This document shows, piece after piece, positions 53,225 through 62,694 of a stretch of 64,000 nucleotides of DNA. How positions within the stretch are numbered: position 1 is the stretch's first letter; every line of letters starts with the position of its first letter. Source of the stretch: Clostridia bacterium (GTDB lineage Bacteria; Bacillota; Clostridia; Christensenellales; Borkfalkiaceae); contig JAAUYR010000021.1 of the NCBI GenBank assembly GCA_014805025.1, positions 1 through 64,000 of the forward strand. Direction: 5' to 3'. Below the pieces are notes generated by a model, which ran no database searches, was not told where the DNA came from, and saw only the letters and a list, made by a program, of their open reading frames with translations. The translations under genes were made by a program, and so were the position numbers.

Positions 53225-53829
53225 TATTGCACCTCCTCTGCTGTGTTGACAGGCTGTGCCTCAACCTGAGCCTTTGCCGCCTCTTCATCGCTTTCGATTT
53301 TCTTAATTGCCGCCATAACGTCAACTTCGCCGTTGTCGATTTTCTTCTGGAAGTTTTCGTGCTTGGTGGCCTGTATCCAGCCAAGTACTGCGGAAGCTAT
53401 AAGGCAAGCTGCCGAAGCGCAAAGATATACGGTTAAAATTACGAATTCTACCCAGCTCTGTTCAGCCGTGGGATAAAAACCGAAGTAGCCTGCGGTTAAA
53501 AGCTGATGACGAAGTCCGTAAAGAGGATATCCGAATATACGGAGTATCTGGAAAGCCGCAATTACCAAAAGTACGTACGTGAACTTTTTGTTGTAGCCTT
53601 TAACGCCCTCGGACGAAAGGAACGTTATCAAAAGAACGACAAGCGTTAATATGACCGAAAAACCTATGGTTATGGTCTGAAAATAGCTGTCGGTATAAGC
53701 GTACAAAAGCATAAAGTACAGGCAGTTGAACACCAGCCCCAAAAGAGCCAGCGACGACGCGAGTTTGTTACTCTTGTAGCGCAGTATATCGTGCTGTATA
53801 ATTTCCTGCTCGGGAGTTAATTTTTTCAT
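53224..53829 (-). CDS. Membrane protein M3 of the pectin transport cluster
   Basis: 201 residues. Short soluble start, four membrane helices (about 25-45, 52-72, 83-102, 127-152), then a charged, probably cytoplasmic tail (QKKIDNGEVDVMAAIKKIESDEEAAKAQ). Not recognised. Coupled to the ATPase gene by a 1-nt overlap, so stoichiometric production with the ATPase is likely. Confidence 0.6.
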
Positions 53830-53832
53830 AGC

Positions 53833-54429
53833 TTACGCCACCTCCTTTACAAGTCCTTGGCTTAAAAGAGCTTTTTCGCCCTTCATAAGCTTTATTTTCC
53901 AAACAAGGTTAAGTACGAAGCCTACGGCGTTTACTATAAGTATTCCGGCCATAGCGTACCCGACGGGGAAAGTCCAAGTACTTTCCTTCCACATTCCGGG
54001 TAAAATTTCTTCGTATTCCCTTTGTGCTTTTTCTAAATCAATTGAGTTAAGAATACTCTGGCAGTCTGCTACCAATGCAATTATAACTATTGCAACCACT
54101 ACCTGCGCAAGTATAACCACGCCGATTGCAACATAATTAGTTACGTAATAATTACGCCTTGAATGAGTGCCCATTATGTAATTGAGGCACACCGCAAGTA
54201 TAACTACGATACCCAAAATAAGGCAGGTATCGCTTACTCCTTGCGAAGCGTAAAACAGGTCGCCCGCACCAGCGACGTATTCCTTATTTTTCTCAACGTC
54301 GAAAATACTGGGTTGCGACATCTGATAAAGAGTGCCCGAGCAGAAGATAAGCGAGAACACTACTACGAGCGCCGCGATTATCAGCGATACGAGCATAAAG
54401 ATTTTTTGAAATCTCATTTGAGTTTTCAT
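53833..54429 (-). CDS. Membrane protein M4 of the pectin transport cluster
   Basis: 198 residues. Four membrane helices (about 10-32, 66-86, 97-120, 154-176) and a roughly 30-residue polar stretch (NSIDLEKAQREYEEILPGMWKES) between the last two. Not recognised. 3 nt before M3. A strong hairpin separates it from the solute-binding protein gene. Confidence 0.6.
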   Translation of the reverse strand: MKTQMRFQKIFMLVSLIIAALVVVFSLIFCSGTLYQMSQPSIFDVEKNKEYVAGAGDLFYASQGVSDTCLILGIVVILAVCLNYIMGTHSRRNYYVTNYVAIGVVILAQVVVAIVIIALVADCQSILNSIDLEKAQREYEEILPGMWKESTWTFPVGYAMAGILIVNAVGFVLNLVWKIKLMKGEKALLSQGLVKEVA

Positions 54430-54455
54430 ATCATTTCCCCGAAAAGCTTAACCTT

Positions 54456-54483
54456 ACTGCGCCCGCCCGAAAGCGGGCGCAGT
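54456..54483 (-). other. Intercistronic hairpin after the solute-binding protein gene
   Basis: ACTGCGCCCGC/GCGGGCGCAGT stem without a T-run. Such hairpins often protect an abundant binding-protein mRNA segment from 3' decay. Confidence 0.6.
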
Positions 54484-54532
54484 TTGGTTAAACAGAATTT
54501 TAGTTTTTAAGCTTTAAAGCTTACAGTTGAAA

Positions 54533-57223
54533 TTATTTCTTCGTAAGGCTATTGTAATAAGTTTTAACCTTATCCCAAGCCGAAGTCATAAAGCCGGATA
54601 CGGTGTTAAGACCGGACTCGTTAAGCAACGATATTATGCCCTGAGCATCGCCAGGAAGCGCACCGCCGCCACCACTGTGTATCGTCTTGCTGGTATCGTA
54701 ACCGTAGTACATAACGTCGGTCAAAATGTTGTAGTTTTCTTCCTTATTTGCATAGAAGTAGTTATCAGCACTGGATTTACCTGCACAAACCTTTGCATAA
54801 TTGTCGGACATAGCCGTGGACTGAGCCTTTGTGAAAGGTAACAGCGTAGGCACAAGGGTGTACCAGTAGTTGTTAGCATCAATGCCGGGAAGCGTGTGCT
54901 TGATAGTACCGTTAACTTCCGCAATAGCCCAGATATCTGCGCCTACAAGTCCGCAAGTTGCGGTGCACTGATATTCGAAGCCCTGGTCCTTGTTACCGAA
55001 GTTAAGAGCGGAACCGATAATCTGACGAGCATAGTTTGTAAAGTTACCATTACCGATAGCGGTATCGATAAATGCGTCGTAGCTTGCAGTGGTCATTGTG
55101 GGAACCATCTTGCCCTTATAGTAAGTACCGGTGTAAAGCTTGTTGCCGTAGCAGAAGTACTGACCCTGATATTTTTCGGTTACGTAGTACTGTTTATCGT
55201 CGTGAGTATCAACGATACCGTCCTTGAACGCCTTGTTGATATCCATATTTACGGGAGTGCCGTACCAGGTACCAACGGTACTGTCAACGGTTGCCGCCTG
55301 AGCGGTAGTAACGTTGCCTTTTTCAGAGAAAGGTCCGTAGGTCAATACCATCTGACCGTCGTTGGAGTACATCCAGTCGATAAGGGTAAGAATAGCCGAA
55401 AGTTTTTCGGGCTGGTCCTTAACGTACGATTTAAGTACGCAGATACCGCCGTCTTTAACGCCACGCCAACTCTCGGTAAATCTCATAACGGTTTCGTGCG
55501 AGCCGTTATCGTCGGTATCCCATCTGGAAACGGGGGTAAGGATAGGCGCGTAGTTGTAACCGTCTTCGGTAGTTACAAGCTTAAAGCCGCCGTTCTTGGT
55601 CTGAGTCTGAACGTAGTCGGTAGAGCTGTAAATCTGAACGCCGCCGTTACCGGAAGCCGCAATAGAACCTACGTCTACTTTTGTACCGAGACCTGTGTAA
55701 TAGAGGCCCTCTTCTGCAAGCGCGTGCATTTTTGCAAGAGCGTCCCACATATCCGTCTTGGTACGAGCGTCTACTATGCCGCCGTCTTTATTGATATACG
55801 CATAAAGCGAAGAATATCTGGAAGTAAGTCCGCGAACGCCGTATAATTCGCCTGCCATAGAAGCAACGTCGTACGTTCTGTCGGTCTTGCCGTAACGCGA
55901 GCCGAGGAAGTAAGCCGTTTCACCCTTGGAAGCGTTGCCAAGAAGCGCGCTGGAAGATACCGCACATCTGCCGAGCGCTACGTAAAGGTCAACGTCCCAT
56001 GCAGCGTATGCGCTGTTGAATACGTCGGAAAGCTTGGTATAGAAAGGCGCGGTTTCGCCGGTCTTATGATAAGCAACCTTGATGTATTCCTGTAAAACTT
56101 TGATAAGTTTTGCGCCGGTTACAGCACCCTGAGTATCGTCGATAATCTGGTTCTGAATGTCAACGATGTTACCGGAAGCCTTCTGAGGAGTTGCAACGCC
56201 TGCCGCAACAACTGCTTTATAAAGCTCGCTGTCGCTGTTGCCCAAAGCCGTGATAACTGCGCCGTAGTCAACGGTAAGTTCTACTACGTTCATCTTCTTG
56301 CTTTCGTCAACTTTATGAAGGTTATTACCGTACGTAGCCGTACCGGTTAAAGCCGCAGGGTCGGTTACGTTAATTTTGTAATTTTCCGCAGCGGTTTTAC
56401 CCATAAATGATTCAACCGAGTGAGCCGTTCCCTTAGCGGTTACTTCTGCCTGGTTGGACGTAACTGCATTCTTTGCAGCTGCCTGGCCTGCAAACGTGCC
56501 GGTTGCTGCTGAAACGTCTGCGGTGTCGAGCAGTTTTTCAACTATATCCTTACGCATTAAAACGTATTTTTCGATATCGTCGTTACCGTCGAAGTAAGGA
56601 ACCATATACATAGCACCCGTATCGGTATCAGCGGTAATCGCCATACGAACGACTGCGTTGCTTTCAAGGAACGCCTTGTAGTTAGGCATCCAGTCAAGAT
56701 AAAGGTTCAGGTTAAGAAGGTTATCGGTAGTCGTACCTTCGGTGGAGATAATCGAGGAAGACTCGGTGATTATGCCGTAATTACCAAGGTTGTTGGTAGT
56801 CTTGATATTATCAAGGTTTTCACCCGTCTTTTTCATATTAGCTACCCAGTCATCCTTAACGGTAATTCCAAGGGTGTCTGAAAGTGCCTGCCAAGCGGGT
56901 TTCAAGTCGCCGGAAACGTAAGTTTTACCTGCAACTACTGCGCTCGAAGCGGTAGTATCTTTCGCCGCCGTCTGAATCAGTTTACTGTTGTAGGTTATAC
57001 CTGTTTCAGTATTATTGTAGCCCATTCTGGTAGCGATTTCAGTGCCTTCGGAATAGGTCATTCTGCCGTCTTTGTCTATTTGAGGACGGTAGCCTTCTTC
57101 AAGCTCGTCAACCGAAGGCGGAGTGTAACGTCTGTTAGGTCCGCACGCAGCCATCGAAGCGAGCATTGTGCCTGCCATAACGGTTGAAACAACCGCCATA
57201 ACAATTTTCTTGTTCTTGTTCAT
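54533..57223 (-). CDS. Very large extracellular solute-binding lipoprotein
   Basis: 896 residues, against 430-550 for common CUT1 binding proteins. Signal peptide with lipobox SMAAC (Cys about 27). Binding-protein features are in the C-terminal two thirds (MWDALAKMHALAEEGLYYTG; SAILTLIDWMYSNDGQMVLTYGP; QYFCYGNKLYTG), resembling LplA/YtcQ-type proteins for oligosaccharides. An inserted region of about 200 residues (about 200-420), rich in Ala, Thr and Val, is unusual. It would capture oligogalacturonides for the permeases upstream. Confidence 0.85.
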   Translation of the reverse strand: MNKNKKIVMAVVSTVMAGTMLASMAACGPNRRYTPPSVDELEEGYRPQIDKDGRMTYSEGTEIATRMGYNNTETGITYNSKLIQTAAKDTTASSAVVAGKTYVSGDLKPAWQALSDTLGITVKDDWVANMKKTGENLDNIKTTNNLGNYGIITESSSIISTEGTTTDNLLNLNLYLDWMPNYKAFLESNAVVRMAITADTDTGAMYMVPYFDGNDDIEKYVLMRKDIVEKLLDTADVSAATGTFAGQAAAKNAVTSNQAEVTAKGTAHSVESFMGKTAAENYKINVTDPAALTGTATYGNNLHKVDESKKMNVVELTVDYGAVITALGNSDSELYKAVVAAGVATPQKASGNIVDIQNQIIDDTQGAVTGAKLIKVLQEYIKVAYHKTGETAPFYTKLSDVFNSAYAAWDVDLYVALGRCAVSSSALLGNASKGETAYFLGSRYGKTDRTYDVASMAGELYGVRGLTSRYSSLYAYINKDGGIVDARTKTDMWDALAKMHALAEEGLYYTGLGTKVDVGSIAASGNGGVQIYSSTDYVQTQTKNGGFKLVTTEDGYNYAPILTPVSRWDTDDNGSHETVMRFTESWRGVKDGGICVLKSYVKDQPEKLSAILTLIDWMYSNDGQMVLTYGPFSEKGNVTTAQAATVDSTVGTWYGTPVNMDINKAFKDGIVDTHDDKQYYVTEKYQGQYFCYGNKLYTGTYYKGKMVPTMTTASYDAFIDTAIGNGNFTNYARQIIGSALNFGNKDQGFEYQCTATCGLVGADIWAIAEVNGTIKHTLPGIDANNYWYTLVPTLLPFTKAQSTAMSDNYAKVCAGKSSADNYFYANKEENYNILTDVMYYGYDTSKTIHSGGGGALPGDAQGIISLLNESGLNTVSGFMTSAWDKVKTYYNSLTKK

Positions 57224-57285
57224 TTTTTTCTCCTTATTATATATTTAAATTCTTCACGGGGTAACCCCCCCGAATTTAATCTTTA

Positions 57286-58221
57286 TTACTCTTTTACGCC
57301 GCCCATATTTACGCCCTTTGCAAAGTACTTTTGTATGAAGGGGTAAATTACGAGTATGGGTATCATTGCAAATACTACCATTGCGTAAGCTATCGAGGTA
57401 CCTTTACCTAAATCCATCTGAGCGGCTTCCGACGTCCACTTTCCGGTTAAGTTGGTATTTATCTGAATAAAGTCACGCATATAAACCTGTACGGGCCAGG
57501 AATAGTTTTGTCCTGCCGCGCCCGTTACCTTGTACGCCCAGAAGTAACCGTTCCAACGGGAAATTCCGAAGAACAATGCAACTGTTGCAATTGTTGCCTT
57601 ACTCATGGGGATATATACCTTTGTTAAAATCTGCAACTCGGTAGCGCCGTCTATACGCGCCGCTTCCTCTATTTCGGAAGGCACGCCCTCAAACGAGTTT
57701 CTTAAAAGAACTATGTTGGTTGCGTTCATACCCATTGCAAGAACGATAAGCCATTTAAGGTCGATATCGCCCATATTGGTGCTACCTGCAAAAATCGTAG
57801 CCATAATTCTGCCCGTCTGCTGATAGTTGAGGAACTGGGGCACAACGCCTGCCGAGAACCACATTGTGAAAACAAGGAAGAAGTTAAAGCCGTGTCTGCC
57901 CAAAAGTCTCTTTTTGGAAAGTGCGTACGCGCCGAGTATTGAGTATATTAAGCACCATATAGTACCTATAAAGGTTACGAATAAGGTGTTAGAATAGCTT
58001 ACCCAAAAGTTAGAACTTGATAAAACGTATTTTGCAGCTTCTATCTGCAAATCGCCGGTGGGCCAAAGAATAACCTCGTTATTGCCTACCTCGTTAAAGC
58101 CGCTGAACATCGAGCTGAGCGCGAATACGAGAGGGTAAACGCAAAGTACCGCAAAAATTATAAGAAATACGTAAGCGATGATTTTGAATATCAGCTCGCT
58201 GACTTCAATTTTTCTTTTCAT
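57286..58221 (-). CDS. LplC/YtcP-type sugar ABC permease
   Basis: 311 residues, six membrane helices. The EAA loop NSFEGVPSEIEEAARIDGATELQILTKVYIPMSK is the ATPase contact. Typical of CUT1 oligosaccharide importers for pectin or xylan fragments. 16 nt after the LplB-type gene. Confidence 0.93.
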   Translation of the reverse strand: MKRKIEVSELIFKIIAYVFLIIFAVLCVYPLVFALSSMFSGFNEVGNNEVILWPTGDLQIEAAKYVLSSSNFWVSYSNTLFVTFIGTIWCLIYSILGAYALSKKRLLGRHGFNFFLVFTMWFSAGVVPQFLNYQQTGRIMATIFAGSTNMGDIDLKWLIVLAMGMNATNIVLLRNSFEGVPSEIEEAARIDGATELQILTKVYIPMSKATIATVALFFGISRWNGYFWAYKVTGAAGQNYSWPVQVYMRDFIQINTNLTGKWTSEAAQMDLGKGTSIAYAMVVFAMIPILVIYPFIQKYFAKGVNMGGVKE

Positions 58222-58237
58222 AACTCCGCCCCCCCTA

Positions 58238-59296
58238 TTAATACAACGATACGTTGGCAGCCTTTCTGGATATCGTGTTAGCGCCTATAACCAAAATCAT
58301 ACCTATAAGGTTGTTGGTCATTTCGCCTGCGATACCGTAAGCCTGCGTGGTATAGTCACCCATTGCGTTAGCCCAAGTTGAAACTACGGTTGCAACATTG
58401 TAGTTGGCGTAAGACGAGCCGGGGCATAACAGGTACAGCTTTTCGTAGCCTACGGAAAGAAGTCCGCCTATCTTCATAATAAGCATTATAACTACCGTAG
58501 AAAGTATGCTGGGAAGCACTACGTAACGCATCTGCGCCATCTTGCCGGCGCCGTCTATCTGAGCCGCCTCGTACGAAGTGGGCGATACGGCGATAACCGC
58601 TGCGAAGAACACTATTGAGTCATAGCCGGCATGCTCCCAAATATCGGTTACTATGTAAATAGCCCTGAAATACTCAACCGTGTAAACAAGTCCGCCCGAA
58701 AGCTTGTCGTGAAGAACGGGGTCTGCCGATATTGCGTCGAGAAGTTTTGAAATAACGCCGACTTCGCCGCCCGATTTGTTGCCACTGAAAAGCGCCAGGG
58801 TAAGCGAAGTTACTATAACGGTGGAAATAAATTTGGGAAGATATACGCAAACCTGCATTATCGACCTAGCTATATTCGACTTTACCTCGTTGAAGAACAG
58901 TGCCAGAATTATAGGCGTAGGGAAGCCGAACAACAGTCCGTAAAACGCTATAATAAACGTATTCCTGAACGCCATCCAGAACTCCGCCGACTTATCACCG
59001 AAGTAGATATTCCGGAAGTTTTCAATTCCAGCCCAAGGGCGGTCGGTAACGTACTGGAAGTCACCGTATCTGAACGCGCCGGTAAGCTCGGTCATCGGGG
59101 CGTACTTCCAAAGCAGGTACACTAAAATCATAGGTACGAGCATCAGGTACAGTCGCCAGTCCTTTAAGATGGTGAACCCCGTGGACTTCCATTTGTTCCT
59201 CTCAGTTTCGTCCCTTACCTGCTGCTCGGCCGACATCGAATAGCTGCCCGTCGCCTCGTCGTAGATAAGGAAGTCGTCACATTTGAGTTTGAACAT
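58238..59296 (-). CDS. LplB/YteP-type sugar ABC permease
   Basis: 352 residues, six membrane helices after a roughly 45-residue soluble N-terminus. EAA loop SPTSYEAAQIDGAGKMAQMRYVVLPSI. Forms the channel with the LplC-type protein. GGAGG precedes the ATG. First structural transporter gene after the palindromic region. Confidence 0.93.
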   Translation of the reverse strand: MFKLKCDDFLIYDEATGSYSMSAEQQVRDETERNKWKSTGFTILKDWRLYLMLVPMILVYLLWKYAPMTELTGAFRYGDFQYVTDRPWAGIENFRNIYFGDKSAEFWMAFRNTFIIAFYGLLFGFPTPIILALFFNEVKSNIARSIMQVCVYLPKFISTVIVTSLTLALFSGNKSGGEVGVISKLLDAISADPVLHDKLSGGLVYTVEYFRAIYIVTDIWEHAGYDSIVFFAAVIAVSPTSYEAAQIDGAGKMAQMRYVVLPSILSTVVIMLIMKIGGLLSVGYEKLYLLCPGSSYANYNVATVVSTWANAMGDYTTQAYGIAGEMTNNLIGMILVIGANTISRKAANVSLY

Positions 59297-59357
59297 ATTT
59301 TTCCTCCATATCCTAATTACTGTTTAAAGTAATTTTTTAATACATTTAACGTTTTTT

Positions 59358-59399
59358 GCGTGCTTATTATCCAATAAGCACGCAGGGGACGTCCCCTGC
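59358..59399. repeat. Two abutting perfect palindromes upstream of the LplB-type gene
   Basis: GCGTGCTTATT-ATCC-AATAAGCACGC (11-bp stem) and GCAGGGGACGTCCCCTGC (9-bp stem, no loop). Neither has a T-run in the minus direction, so they may be operator or RNA-processing structures. Confidence 0.6.
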
Positions 59400-59417
59400 A
59401 CGGTTGTGTTTTGAATT

Positions 59418-60131
59418 TTAATAAAGGTCGTCGTCTTTCTTATTTAATATGGAAAGGCTTTCCTCGTCGATATCGATAGGCTCGTCGCCGTAGCTGTCGT
59501 AGCGCATCTTGTCTTTGCGCTCCTTATCGATACGTTTCAAATAACTAATCTGGTCTTCGAACATTCCGTCCAGCCGGCGCATGACCAGTACCACTATTAT
59601 TGCGATAGCCAGCGATAACAAATCCCAAAGCTGACCTACAAGCGCGCCCACAAAACTGAAACCGCATATTGCCGAAACTGTCGCCTTGCCTAAAAACACC
59701 AGCACCCAGCCCAAAACGGCAAACAGCGCAGAGAAGTACCACTTCCCCGCTATTTTGTCCTTGCCGAAAAACTTTACGGCAAGCAGTAAAAGCATTATGA
59801 ATAAGTTGCCTACTACGTTTATCGCAAACAGCTTGGGGGTGTAGCCCTCGCTGTTTAAACGCAATAAGGTTATAAGCAGTCCGTCGCCGGCGGCAAAAAA
59901 CACCGACCACCAGCCCCAGCGCATCATTACCATTAAAATTATGGGAACGGCAAGGCTGAACGAATAAATTGTTGACGATGCCGGCTTCGGAACGTAAAAC
60001 GTGATAACCTCGGCAACGACAAGTATTACCGCGAACAAAAACAAATCTGTAAGGCGATATTGCCGTATTGAAATTAATCTTGAACCGTTCTTTCGCATAA
60101 TTTTAATTGCGCACATTTTTGCATAGGCCAA
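59418..60131 (-). CDS. Membrane protein upstream of the sugar permease genes
   Basis: Up to 237 residues. The ORF-track start is a TTG; ATGs at 60116 and 60098 are alternatives and no Shine-Dalgarno decides. Five or six membrane helices (about 30-190), some Gly/Trp-rich (MRWGWWSVFFAAGDGLLITLLRL, VGALVGQLWDLLSLAI), then an acidic cytoplasmic tail (DEPIDIDEESLSILNKKDDD). The layout recalls ECF-type substrate-binding membrane proteins, without a firm match. Confidence 0.55.
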   Translation of the reverse strand: MAYAKMCAIKIMRKNGSRLISIRQYRLTDLFLFAVILVVAEVITFYVPKPASSTIYSFSLAVPIILMVMMRWGWWSVFFAAGDGLLITLLRLNSEGYTPKLFAINVVGNLFIMLLLLAVKFFGKDKIAGKWYFSALFAVLGWVLVFLGKATVSAICGFSFVGALVGQLWDLLSLAIAIIVVLVMRRLDGMFEDQISYLKRIDKERKDKMRYDSYGDEPIDIDEESLSILNKKDDDLY

Positions 60132-60160
60132 AATGTGATAATCTTACACCTAGCTTACAC

Positions 60161-60189
60161 ATTATAACATGGCGTTTTTTAAAAATCAA
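60161..60189 (-). promoter_or_regulatory. Promoter of the transport cluster
   Basis: TTGATT-17-TATAAT on the minus strand, divergent from the pectinesterase promoter 11 bp away. Confidence 0.65.
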
Positions 60190-60200
60190 TACTTTTTTTA

Positions 60201-60229
60201 TTGTTTCACAAAAAAATATGTGCTATAAT
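60201..60229 (+). promoter_or_regulatory. Promoter of the pectinesterase gene
   Basis: TTGTTT-17-TATAAT; ATG follows 26 nt later with AAGGAG. Confidence 0.65.
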
Positions 60230-60255
60230 AAGCTTACTTTAAAAAGGAGCGTTTT

Positions 60256-61182
60256 ATGAAAAAATTATACCTCACGCCCGAGGACGATTTGCAGCATATA
60301 TTGGATAATATATCCGGCCCGACCACAATATATTTGAAATCGGGAGTTTATAGACAGAAAGTCGAAATTGCAAAGAATGACGTAATTCTGATAGGCGAAA
60401 ACCGTGAAACCTGCGTTATAACCTACGACGATTACGCGAAAAAAATTGACAAAAACGGAGTTGAGTATACTACCTTCCGAACCTATACTTTGTGCGTTTC
60501 CGGCGAGCGTGTAAGGCTTGAAAATCTTACCGTGGAGAATTCCAACACCGCGCCGGAAAAAGTCGGGCAGTGCGTGGCGCTTTCGGTAAACTGCCGAAAT
60601 TTCAGTGCGGAAAACGTTGATTTGCGCTCCACCCAGGATACGCTGTTTATGATGCCCTTCCCCGACGATTTGGTTATAAGATACCGCGATTTTCTTCCTG
60701 AAAGGCAGTTGTATATGCAGGGCACTTCGCTGCACCTTTTTAAAAACTGCCGCATTTACGGCACGGTGGACTTTATTTTCGGCGGAGCGGAAGCGTATTT
60801 TAAAGGCTGCGAGATAGTTTCCGTACACGATAACCGCAATATGGGCTTCGTTGCCGCGCCCTGCCACTCGCTTACGCAAAGATGCGGTTTTTACTTTATT
60901 GACTGCACTTTGCGCTCGGAAAACGTCGAGGATAACACGATATATCTTGCGCGGCCGTGGCGCGACTTTGGCAAAAGCACGTTTATAAATTGCCGCTTGG
61001 GCAAGCATATAAAGCGCGAGCTGTTCGATAAATGGAACGACACAAACCGCGACCAAACGGCGAGGTTCGAATACTTCGGGCTTGACTGCGAGTTTACCCC
61101 CTCTCCCGTCAAGTGGGCGCGCGAGCTGACCTCTGCCGAGGCAAATGAAATTATAAATGAATGTAACAAGCATTTTAAGTAA
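60256..61182 (+). CDS. Pectin methylesterase (CE8), without signal peptide
   Basis: 308 residues. Right-handed beta-helix with CE8 motifs in order: NTAPEKVGQCVALSV, RSTQDTLF (first catalytic Asp region), YGTVDFIFGGAEAYF (second catalytic Asp), and YLARPWRDFGKSTF (Arg, Trp). It removes methyl groups from galacturonate. The protein begins MKKLYLTPEDDLQHILD without any signal peptide, so it acts in the cytoplasm on imported fragments. Divergent from the transport genes. Confidence 0.92.
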   Translation: MKKLYLTPEDDLQHILDNISGPTTIYLKSGVYRQKVEIAKNDVILIGENRETCVITYDDYAKKIDKNGVEYTTFRTYTLCVSGERVRLENLTVENSNTAPEKVGQCVALSVNCRNFSAENVDLRSTQDTLFMMPFPDDLVIRYRDFLPERQLYMQGTSLHLFKNCRIYGTVDFIFGGAEAYFKGCEIVSVHDNRNMGFVAAPCHSLTQRCGFYFIDCTLRSENVEDNTIYLARPWRDFGKSTFINCRLGKHIKRELFDKWNDTNRDQTARFEYFGLDCEFTPSPVKWARELTSAEANEIINECNKHFK

Positions 61183-61217
61183 TAATTAAAACGAATTTGA
61201 CGAATAACCGCGAGGAC

Positions 61218-61253
61218 GAAAAAACCGCCGCGGCGCAACTGCGCCGCGGCGGT
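61218..61253 (-). terminator. Terminator of the PPC-like lipoprotein gene
   Basis: ACCGCCGCGGCGCA/TGCGCCGCGGCGGT stem with T-run on the minus strand. Confidence 0.85.
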
Positions 61254-61274
61254 AAAGTTATTTATTGATAATAA

Positions 61275-62243
61275 TTAGTCGTTAGCCTGTGTTACGGTAA
61301 ACGTACCACCATAACCCATTATATAATAGGTGCCGGCTGCAAGTTGTTTGGTTTCAGTTGATTGATAATTACTACCGTTCTCGTTAGAAAATTCGATAAT
61401 ATCTTGTACACCTTCACCATCGGTTTCTTTACCAAGCATTACATCATAAAGGCCTTCACTTGAAGTTGTAGTAAAAGTATAGTTGCCGGCGGTTGTAATT
61501 ACTAATTTGTAGATTGTTTCATCCCCATCATAAGCAGTACCAAGCGTAATTTCGTCATATTCATCTTCATCACCGCCGCCAATTACAGTGTCTGCAACTG
61601 TAAGAGTAACGGTTACGCTTGCAACGTCGTTTTCTGCGGTCAGTTTAAGCGTTGCAACGTTATCAAAACCCACGTATTCGGAACCGTCAAAAGTCTCAGG
61701 ACCGGCATAGTTGTTTCCCAGCTTGCCAACGAACAATACGTCATCGCTGTTTACATCTACGGTATAAGTTTTACCTGTCTGAGTGTTAACAGTTATGAAA
61801 AATTCATCGCCTGCTTTAAGGTCAGTAACAACCACGGGTGTTTCTTCCGTCAGGGCGAAAGTGGTTTGTTTGGGAATTTCGGGCGCGGTGTACGCTTCCA
61901 TAACAACGGTTACGTTTTCAACGTCGCCGGAAGTTGCCTTAAAAGTTGCGGTGCAGCCCTCTTTATACGTAAAAACTACAAATTCCGTATTCTGTGCGTC
62001 GCCTACTTCAATTAAAACGGCATCGCTAGCTTCGCCGTCCACTTTTGCGGTTAATTTGTATTCGGTATCAACCGTGCCTTCAACACTGTAAGTTGAGCCT
62101 TCCGCGGTTACTTTACCGATATTTGTTTCGCCGAGTTTGATTACCACTTCCTCATCATCGCCGCAAGCAGCCAGACCGATTGCGCCGCATACAAGGCACA
62201 CCAAAGAAAGCAAAGCAACGAGTAAAGTACTTTTTTTCTTCAT
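61275..62243 (-). CDS. Extracellular lipoprotein with beta-domains
   Basis: 322 residues. Signal peptide with lipobox GLAAC (Cys about 27). Acidic, Thr/Val-rich, beta-strand-like repeats. The last 90 residues (YKLVITTAGNYTFTTTSSEGLYDVML ... LAAGTYYIMGYGG) resemble bacterial pre-peptidase C-terminal (PPC) domains. Role unknown; no enzyme part seen. Promoter TTGCGT-17-TAACAT with AAGGAG before the ATG. Confidence 0.75.
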   Translation of the reverse strand: MKKKSTLLVALLSLVCLVCGAIGLAACGDDEEVVIKLGETNIGKVTAEGSTYSVEGTVDTEYKLTAKVDGEASDAVLIEVGDAQNTEFVVFTYKEGCTATFKATSGDVENVTVVMEAYTAPEIPKQTTFALTEETPVVVTDLKAGDEFFITVNTQTGKTYTVDVNSDDVLFVGKLGNNYAGPETFDGSEYVGFDNVATLKLTAENDVASVTVTLTVADTVIGGGDEDEYDEITLGTAYDGDETIYKLVITTAGNYTFTTTSSEGLYDVMLGKETDGEGVQDIIEFSNENGSNYQSTETKQLAAGTYYIMGYGGTFTVTQAND

Positions 62244-62465
62244 AAATTTCTTCTCCTTAAATTTATTTGTGTGTTATGTTACCACATATAATTACAAAAC
62301 GCAAGTTTTTTTATTGGTAAATTTTATAAAAATATACAATTTATCATATAATCTATACTTATATACACAATTTTGTGCATAATTATAAATTTTAACAAAA
62401 AAAGCGGCGCGTGAAAGCGCGCAGCCTGTTTCGTCATTGCCAGCCACTGTTTCGGTCGTCTTTCA

Positions 62466-62502
62466 CGTCATTGCGAGGGTGCTTGCACCCGAAGCAATCC
62501 AG
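62466..62502 (+). repeat. CGTCATTGCGAG palindromic repeat, copy 2
   Basis: Same 37-bp sequence as the copy at 47495. Confidence 0.88.
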
Positions 62503-62509
62503 CCCACCC

Positions 62510-62636
62510 CGTCATTGCGAGGGTGCTTGCACCCGAAGCAATCCAGAAGAAAAGCAAAAAGTAATAGTGAAGAAGTAAAAAGTATGGTATAAATAATCTG
62601 AACGCTGGATTGCTTCGCCTACGGCTCGCAATGACG
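62510..62636 (+). repeat. Composite palindromic element from repeat copies 3 and 4
   Basis: Copy 3 (62510-62546) points right, copy 4 (62605-62636, CTGGATTGCTTCGCCTACGGC, then TCGCAATGACG) points left. Between them is about 58 bp of AT-rich sequence with agtaatagtgaagaagtaaaaagt, as after copy 1. Confidence 0.8.
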
Positions 62637-62694
62637 TTGGGCAAAGCGCTCAGGTTTAATGAATGCAACGCCTTCGCTTATTTGTATAAAGTAA

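Noticed and set aside
54896-55846. 316-residue plus-strand ORF opposite the solute-binding protein gene
   Set aside because: Shadow ORF from codon bias; no start signals.
60265-61173. 302-residue minus-strand ORF opposite the pectinesterase gene
   Set aside because: Antisense to clear CE8 motifs; its sequence resembles no protein family.
62466-62636. Repeated 37-bp units as a possible CRISPR array
   Set aside because: Only two direct copies with a 7-bp gap plus one inverted; no spacers of 30 nt and no cas genes.
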